NCBI GenBank assembly: GCA_013115145.1
Contig: JAAPAO010000331.1
Coordinates: forward strand, 1-38,544
DNA from: Perkinsus chesapeaki
Taxonomy: Eukaryota; Perkinsozoa; Perkinsida; Perkinsidae
DNA: 38,544 nt
Direction of reading: 5' to 3'
The notes under the pieces were generated by a model. The model did not search any database. It was not told the DNA's origin and saw only the letters and a list, made by a program, of their open reading frames with translations. Of this stretch, positions 32,459-38,544 are shown piece by piece (positions within the stretch are counted from its first letter, which is position 1; the number at the start of each line of letters is the position of its first letter). The translations under genes were made by a program, and so were the position numbers.

Positions 32459-32486
32459 GTATACCACTTGGTGTTGTAAAGTCAAT

Positions 32487-32567
32487 GTCAGCTGTGGGAT
32501 TCGAACCCACGAGGATCTCTCCACCAGAACTTGAGTCTGGCGCCTTAGACCGCTCGGCCAAACTGAC
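32487..32567 (-). tRNA. tRNA-Leu (CAA), third copy
   Basis: Identical to the copies at 19954 and 26536; anticodon CAA. Confidence 0.92.
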
Positions 32568-32918
32568 TCTGCACATCCCTCGCGATATCTCGCCAAATAT
32601 CCTAATTCAGTTACACACTTTTCTATGTATCCTTCTGTGAACACTTTGACAATTGATTCGGATAGAAGCCTTTCAATGACCAAACACCCAAACAGAGTGT
32701 TGTCAAAAACAGTAACTATCATTTTCCCAAGTTGCTAATTGCAACGACCGAGAGTTCATCCCCGAAAGTATATCAATCTATTTCCTCTCTCCCTGTGGGA
32801 AAGACTTTTGTTTAATATTTCTCCCTGCCCCCCAGCGCCAAGCGTTCCCTTTATTAAACAACCAAACGAAGCCTATGCTTGAATAACAGCATGACAAGCG
32901 TGATGATGGAATCAACAG

Positions 32919-33708
32919 TCAAAGTCTTGCGGGACGATTTTGCCTTCTGGACACCTGAAAGACGAAAAATGTTTTTTGGGCAACTTCCCGAGAGCACAAG
33001 CCGCCTATCCATCAATAAGAATCTATTTATTTTCATAATTGGCATCTTTCACAATATCTATTAATTCCGATTATTTAGATTTCAAATCCTCCCAGCTCAC
33101 ATAAAACTAAACTGATGTTGTCGGTTGCTGTTGAGCTGCTTCTCGACGGGCTTTGTACTAAACAAGCAGACAGGTCGCAGGTTCGAATCCCACCGACTCC
33201 ATTTTACCTTCGGTTGTCGACGAGGCATCGCCGGGATGCCCTCTTCGCTCGGCATCGCCACCGAATTATCGACGAACGGCGAAGTCTGTAACATTGTCGC
33301 GGCGAGCGAGGAGGCTGAAAAAATGGGTAAAATTAATTTACTTCTTGTAATTTGCAGAGACGTTTAAGCTGAGTATCTTATAACCAATGAGGAGGTTGCA
33401 ACCACTGAAGAGTCCTCACTTCTGGAAGACACCGACCTATGCCATCACACCAACTCACCCATACTCCGTTCCTGACCCCTGACAACTGATGACGGCTCCA
33501 CTGCGGTGCTCGATACCGCCTCACTTGCCGCTGGTTGTTCCAGACGACCCTGGAAAATTGCTACTTTTTATTGATTTCAGCATTTCCCTTTACCTTCGTT
33601 GCAGAGCTATTCGGTTGCCTCAACGCCGCACTGGCGTTGATAACCCCCCGAATCTTCTTACTTGCCGAAGACGCACCTGTCATCGTTCGTTGAGCTCGCG
33701 CTGGTCGC
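32919..33708 (-). CDS. Low-complexity Ser/Ala-rich protein, partial gene
   Basis: Minus-strand exons 33594-33708, 33459-33549 and 33208-33314, each between a strong acceptor (ATTTTCAG, TTTTCCAG, TTTTTCAG) and a GTAAAG, GTGAGT or GTAAAA donor; phases match throughout. A last exon 32919-32954 (after GTCTTTCAG) fits in phase 0 and ends in TGA after eleven codons. The peptide is disordered, rich in Ser, Ala, Arg and Pro (TGASSASKKIRGVINASAAL, AASEAVSSTAVEPSSVV, VAMPSEEGIPAMPRRQPK). No domain is recognised. The first exon(s) with the start codon are not found. A tRNA-like sequence sits in the intron directly next to the 33208 donor. Confidence 0.5.
33120..33201 (+). repeat. tRNA-like sequence with B box
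   Basis: GGTTCGAATCCC at about 33180-33191 is a perfect Pol III B box and the sequence ends CACCGACTCCA like a tRNA 3' end, but the T stem is mismatched and no good A box is seen. Read as protein on the other strand it gives the WDSN peptide typical of conceptual translations of tRNA-like repeats. Probably a tRNA pseudogene or SINE in an intron. Confidence 0.4.
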
Positions 33709-34734
33709 CTGAAAATATTATATTTTACCAAAAGAACACTGCGTTTTCTAATTTGCCAGTGAAAAAATTCCAGAATCGGAAAGACCAAAATAGGTACATT
33801 TTCTTGCTCCCCGAAGTATACAGAATCGACTGGTCTGTTCGATTGAGCAGTTAAAAACTGAGTGTATATCATACGGTATGTGCAATACGTAAATTAAGTA
33901 GTTAACCTTCTTTCACTGTAACGGATTTCGGACAACTCATCTTCCCCAAATGCTACCCGCGAAGAGGATATCTTAAAATTTTCCTACAGAAAATAAATAA
34001 ATTTCCGAACTATACAAACTGAAAAATTTTCTATTCAAAAATTCTATCTATCATTCCTATATCTCTTTGGTGAAGGATCTCTTCGTCTTTCTGGAAAGCT
34101 CATCCGAGAAAACCAGACTTGATAATCTTCGACCCGAACCCGTCATCTCCCCAATTATGCGCCTATTTTAATACGATTTACTCAACAGTGTTTCGATACT
34201 TTTCGTACGATATTGTCATTAAAGTGATCTTCTCTTTTCAAATGTATCATTACTTTCTATACATTTCCCCATTCTGCATTTTAACAATCGTTTATCAGTA
34301 TCATATTTTTTAATCTTGCTTTCTATGTTTTCTTCCAATAATTGAATAATAAAGAAAATAATAAGAAATATGGAGAGAGAATTGAAATTTAATTCTCTCC
34401 ATATTTCTTACTTATTATTATTTTGAAGTGAAAAAACGTTTTCTAAGAAATTTTCCCGAAATTCAGAAATTCCGTTTTAATACTAAATTCTATCATTCGT
34501 TCATTGATGCGATATTTCATATGACGTCATTTTTATTTTCAGCATTTTCCCACAGCGCCATCCGAAGTTGGTTCGAGTACTTATCACACAAATGGTCGTT
34601 TGCCAGTTTAACATCATTGCAGAAGTCAACGGAAAATTATTTATTATCAATTCGCTCAGATTCATCATCATTAATTAGCTATCAATTCATTTCCGCAATT
34701 CCGTTATAAAAGCCGAAAAGTGCCACCACCCGAC
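33709..34734. other. Intergenic or intronic; long inverted repeat
   Basis: 5' exons of the 32919-33708 gene should lie here but could not be identified. A minus-strand open stretch at about 34510-34630 (LANDHLCDKYSNQLRMALWE) is a weak candidate. The plus frame 34428-34709 has no domain. Confidence 0.4.
34355..34424. repeat. Long inverted repeat, about 30-bp arms
   Basis: The left arm 34355-34383 and right arm 34391-34424 pair through AAATATGGAGAG and AATAATAAG with one 4-base and one 2-base bulge around a 7-base loop. It can form a stable stem and may be a small fold-back element. Confidence 0.75.
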
Positions 34735-36524
34735 TTACGGCTCGAAAAATTTATACCAAAGAAATAGAACCAGCGCAGTGATGACGAAAATTCCGCAAAG
34801 AAGGAGAAGTGGGATGCGACGACTGTTCGACTCGACCGGCGGCGTCGTCGTCGGAGCCACCGTTGTCGGAGCCAAGGTGATCGGTGGAACAGTGGGACTG
34901 AAAAAAGAGAATGATACTGAAGTACTAACTAAGTCGAACTCTGACTATTTCATATCAATATGGTGGGACTCCCACCGTGGGAGTCATTTTGTAAGTATAA
35001 ATTTGATATAAACTGTTATTGAATATTTATTCTCCCTACTGGATCGTCGGTTTATCTATCTGTTGATTATTATTAGTATCGAGGCATGCTATATTATTAA
35101 CACATCAGTCCTTCCAAGCGTGCAAAGGGATTGTAAAATATGTTCGTCCGCGAACAGCTATCTACTGTGTTCAATGTGACAGTGAGCTGGAACGACAGGA
35201 AACGAACAGCTCGGTAAAATGATCTGGAATATCAACTTGATAATATTAATCATCTGACGAGCCGATTCTTCCGATCAGACGTTCTCAATAGACCGTGAAT
35301 CCCTTACGCCAGTGTAGCTGCCATGGTTGTGATGACCGCAGCAGCTGTTGTTGGTTGTGATGGTGCGATTGTTGTCGAAGATGGTTGCTGGGGAGACGAA
35401 GTAACTAAGTCATAACAAGTAGTGTGCCTCCTCGAAGCTTAGCAGTTTGACAACTACAGTGCGATGGAGAGCTCTAGGAAAATTATCAGTAACAGGTAAC
35501 CACAGCAGTAAGCTCGAACTTTAATTATATATATTATTTACTATCTTTTTTTCTCGAGTGGCAGCACCCCTCCTCTCACCAGGCAGCAGACAGTATAGGA
35601 GTATTGCTGCGTGCTCACTCACTCGTGGAAGGCTAAGCAGCAGCAGCCCTATGAAGTGTAGAGGCCCCATGAGGGTTAGTTTATATATATATAGTTTATA
35701 TGTATATATAGTTTATATGTATATATAGTTTATATGTATATATAGTTTATATAGTTTTATATATAGTTTATTATAGATTTATTAACTTATTCTAGCCATT
35801 CATGAACATCGAGGAACAGTATGACATAATTATCGAATAGAGGGCAAGTAAGTGAATTATTAATGTGCTTTAAGATATATCAAGTCTAGCAACCAGAGTG
35901 GACCTCTTCGAGATACACTTTGTGTGTTCCGTACTGAAATGTAGACTTTGATATACACATCACTTAGCAAACTGTCCTGTCGCATATTATATGCACTATA
36001 TCGCTTCGTCTGTTAGATTGATTAGTTCATCAACCCCGTCTTGGGGATATCGACCATCGACAATCTTCACAGCACATGAAAGCGATTATCATTCTTACCA
36101 CCTGCGGCTTGAGCTGTTGTCGATGCCACTGTTGTTGGTTGAGATGGAGCGAGTGTTGCTACTGCTGCGGGGGAGGCGGTGGTGGGAGCGGAATCTAACC
36201 GTGAGGTAATGGTTGCATGAATCGTATTATTTAGTGCGATTGTGTTATGGTTAAGAAACTGTCCCCACAAAAATCAAGCGCTTTCTCTCTGGACCGAACA
36301 CCTGATGCTCCTCTATGTGTTTCGGCAGAATCTGCCCGCTTGCTGCCACCGTCCGAGATGAGGCGAATTGAACACGACAGCACCGACAATAACTTACTGA
36401 GAATAACTTTGCCAAGATGAGACTTCCCAATGGTAATCCCCGCTGTTAGGCGGAAAAATAAAAGGAGAAATGCCGGCCCAATGAGCCGCAGACGAAATAA
36501 GTCGATGGAAGAATGTAGTAACAT
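34735..36524 (-). CDS. Mucin-like type I membrane protein (complete, 160 aa)
   Basis: Exons 36398-36524, 36099-36194, 35308-35404 and 34735-34897; donors GTAAGT, GTAAGA and GTAAGG; all phases agree; ATG at 36522-36524, TAA at 34735-34737. A signal peptide (IGPAFLLLFFRLTAG) is followed by about 85 residues almost wholly of Thr, Ser, Pro and Ala, with APSQPTT occurring in two separate exons and then LAPTTVAPTTTPP, a stalk expected to be heavily O-glycosylated. It ends with one membrane helix (IPLLLLCGIFVITALVLFLW) and a five-residue tail (YKFFEP region). Exons 2 and 3 look duplicated from each other. It lies 114 bp downstream of the 36639-37805 gene in the same direction. Function unknown; surface-coat role inferred. 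A scar unit lies in its last intron. Confidence 0.72.
34962..34983. repeat. Scar unit in an intron
   Basis: Perfect unit with W=GGTGGGAG, inside intron 34898-35307 of the mucin-like gene. Isolated: the nearest other unit is about 6 kb away. Confidence 0.85.
35677..35780. repeat. AT-rich minisatellite, 17-bp unit
   Basis: About five units of AGTTTATATGTATATAT, the last ones shortened. It lies in an intron of the mucin-like gene. Confidence 0.85.
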
Positions 36525-36590
36525 TAGATGAGTTGGTTAAGATGTTGGCTAAGACATCCAAAGGTCGCGAGTTCGAATCCCAATTAACGC
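36518..36590 (+). repeat. tRNA-like sequence with A and B boxes
   Basis: TAGATGAGTTGG (A box, 36525-36536) and AGTTCGAATCCC (B box, about 36570-36581) at tRNA spacing, with a GATGT/ACATC anticodon-like stem. The acceptor ends do not pair. It covers the start codon region of the mucin-like gene on the other strand and fills most of the gap between two minus-strand genes. Confidence 0.45.
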
Positions 36591-36638
36591 AAAGCGATTT
36601 TATCAACAACTGTTTCGCATGTAGCATCATCTGTGATG

Positions 36639-37805
36639 TCATTTATTCGAGTCGGCCAGACTTATATCCGACAACTTAACTTCCTGGCGACGCTTCTTCC
36701 GACGCGCCTGATGAGAGGAAAACAATTCTAAGTCTTCAATTTTGAAATCGATACCGTCCCACAACTATTAAGTGCTCAGACGGAGAATGCCTCTTGAAGA
36801 AATGACGAATCGAAACCAGATATTTTCACTCATGACTGTTACGATGAAAAATGCTACCATGGATGACGACCGTCGGTGCGACTGAAGAGTTCTTATCAAA
36901 CCATCAAACTGAGTTACTAGTAATGTGAGATATCTAATAAGAAGATCCTGCTGATTTTTTGGTGCTCGAAGTAAAGAACCAATCGGAAGTTGGATATGAG
37001 CACGAAACGTAAAAAATAGAACCGAAAAGACGAAAAAATTGGGAAAACGGAAAAAAAACTTTTTAATGAGGCACTCACCCGGCGACTCGTTCCCGGTTCC
37101 GGCCTCTCTCGACCAACTTCCTGGACGTCCTCGGGGGCTTCCTCAACAACCTCTGGGGCATCTTCGATCACCTCAACTTCATCCTCACTGAGATAGGAGA
37201 TACCATATTTTTAAGCATTTATAAATATTTCAATACTTCCTTCAAATTTCTACACACAAATAATTGATAGAAAATAACAAACAACATAATTGACAAATAA
37301 TTCTTTCCTAATAAAATTAATGATTTCCTAAAATCTGATTCAAGCCGAATGGTAGTCCGCCCAGCCGCGGCTCATTTGATGCTCCCTTCTCTATTTTTCG
37401 TTACCACAAGTTTGTAAGGCTACCATTTTATAACACCTAACAAGCCCTTTCGATTGGTATGCATTGCATCATCATCAACGTCGATGGCTGTGAAAGGGGT
37501 TACGAGGGCAAGGCAATTATTTCTCATACACCCTGTATTAGGAGCACGTTTCTGTAAGGCTAGCTGACTGGAAACTAAACTGAGTTATTGCATGATCAAT
37601 ATTTTGCGGTTTCCGCCTACCTTTCATCATCATTGGCATCATCCACAGCTGCCGCCTGGTTGTCCACCAACGGTGCCTCCTCTTCATTGCCAACATTCTC
37701 CTTCTTTCCACCAACCATAGACTTCAACATAATCCCAATCGCCAAAACGATAAGGGATGTGCCAGCAGTTATATAAATGATATGGATAGCTAAGCCAAAA
37801 TTCAT
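36639..37805 (-). CDS. Small single-pass membrane protein (complete, 120 aa)
   Basis: Exons 37621-37805, 37079-37187 and 36639-36707; donors GTAGGC and GTGAGT, acceptors CTATCTCAG and CTCATCAG; phases agree; ATG at 37803-37805, TGA at 36639-36641. A membrane helix near the N-terminus (IYITAGTSLIVLAIGIML) is followed by a long acidic stretch (EDEVEVIEDAPEVVEEAPED) and a basic tail (ARRKKRRQEVKLSDISLADS). No signal-peptide cleavage site is evident, so the helix probably anchors the protein. The family is not recognised. With the next gene 114 bp downstream in the same orientation, joint transcription as a nematode-type operon is possible. Confidence 0.68.
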
Positions 37806-38544
37806 ATGCTAGTGTCGACCGTTTTATGCGACAGACTGTCACATATTAATCGTAGTAATAATAATGCCCCTGGTGCATCACTGTCCCGTCGCACAATTGT
37901 CAAATGCCTACTCAATAATTCTCCTATTCCCGTTGGTCATCTTCCACTTTAATTAGTGGAGGTTACCACACAGTTGGCTGTTCTAAATATTACAAAATTA
38001 ATAGTAGGCGATTGTCTATCGAAATACCAATGTGAACTAATTTATTCTTCGGATGCGTTAATAACATTCAAACGAATCTATCACATTAATGACGTATCTC
38101 ACCTTTGTTGAGTTTTGGATGTGCGTCACTGCGCCCCGAAATTCTACGGAGTCGCCGGCGCTTACCTGACACCGAGGTTGAGCGTGCTCGATTCGCCGAA
38201 AAAGATACTCATTCACACAAAAGACAGATAGGAAAAGATCTTACAAGGGGAAATTCAAAACTGAATTAATTATTTTTATTATTATCGAAGTTAACCAGCA
38301 GCATCAGTTATTAATTAGTAATAGTATTCAATTAATAGTGTAAGTAATATAATAGTGAATTCTTGATGCAAGGGGATAGTAATGACCAAGAGTTAGCTTA
38401 TCTCGTATCCATCGAGAGTTACTAACTCGACAAGTCGGCGGATTGGCCAGATAATCAAAAGGGGGCCACTAACTGATTGGGGCCATTTGCGCCCGTATAG
38501 CTAATATAGCTAATCTATTTCTGCGGCGTCACGACGATCGCGCG
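37806..38544. other. Upstream region, nothing identified
   Basis: It should contain the promoter of the 36639-37805 gene. An imperfect hairpin (TCCACT/AGTGGA, 6-base loop) lies at about 37948-37966. No open frame, tRNA or scar unit was found. Confidence 0.4.

Noticed and set aside
33097-33294. Minus-strand frame with WDSN peptide
   Set aside because: The right half is a real exon in this frame (33208-33314), but the left half is translation of a tRNA-like B box beyond the GTAAAA donor.
34428-34709. 93-codon plus-strand frame
   Set aside because: AT-rich, no domain, next to a long inverted repeat; nothing supports expression.
216-34983. Ordinary polymerase template switching as the source of the palindromes
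   Set aside because: Template switching gives variable lengths and spacers. The fixed 8-base word, fixed one-base offset and return to W(2-8) need a more constrained process. Not fully excluded.

Overview
The window reads as animal nuclear DNA from a small-intron invertebrate, most likely a nematode. Several introns are only 39-46 nt, 3' splice sites end in TTTCAG or CTTCAG, 5' sites are GTAAGT or GTAGGC, and tRNA genes carry eukaryotic A and B boxes. There are no operons of the bacterial kind, no ribosome-binding sites and no rRNA. All gene models were assembled by eye from splice sites and reading-frame phase.

Layout. 0-6 kb is gene-poor and its first 2 kb is packed with short palindromes. 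6.1-7.7 kb (+) carries a NEDD1-like WD40 gene (gamma-tubulin targeting). 9.4-13.5 kb (+) carries a multi-KH RNA-binding protein gene. 13.7-22 kb is mostly non-coding: palindromes, decayed tandem repeats, tRNA relics and one possible gene (18.2-18.7 kb). 22.15-26.18 kb (-) is a twelve-exon GH20 beta-N-acetylhexosaminidase gene, possibly starting with a signal-peptide exon at 27.2 kb. Three convergent tRNA-Met(CAT)/tRNA-Leu(CAA) pairs lie at 19.8, 26.4 and 32.2 kb, a relic pair at 16.8-17.0 kb, and a lone tRNA-Leu(AAG) at 27.3 kb. From 27.5 to 37.8 kb the genes run on the minus strand: a partial secreted or membrane gene, a low-complexity protein gene, a complete mucin-like type I membrane protein and a complete small membrane protein. 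The last two are 114 bp apart in the same direction, as in a nematode operon.

The standout signal is a recurrent 22-bp scar. For an 8-bp word W the DNA reads W(bases 1-7), then the full reverse complement of W, then W(bases 2-8). I find 21 perfect copies, each with a different W, and about 13 with one mismatch, clustered at 0.2-2 kb and 13.7-20.3 kb with a few in introns. Comparing two copies of a dispersed repeat shows the scar appearing twice as an exact 14-bp insertion. The 8-bp word, the one-base offset at the hairpin tip and a T2/A7 bias in W match what is expected if hAT-type transposons (8-bp target duplication, hairpinned donor flanks) were excised and both opened hairpins were joined by their shared 8 bases. 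No hAT element is visible in the window, so the loci look like empty sites. This is inference from pattern and needs genome-wide counting.
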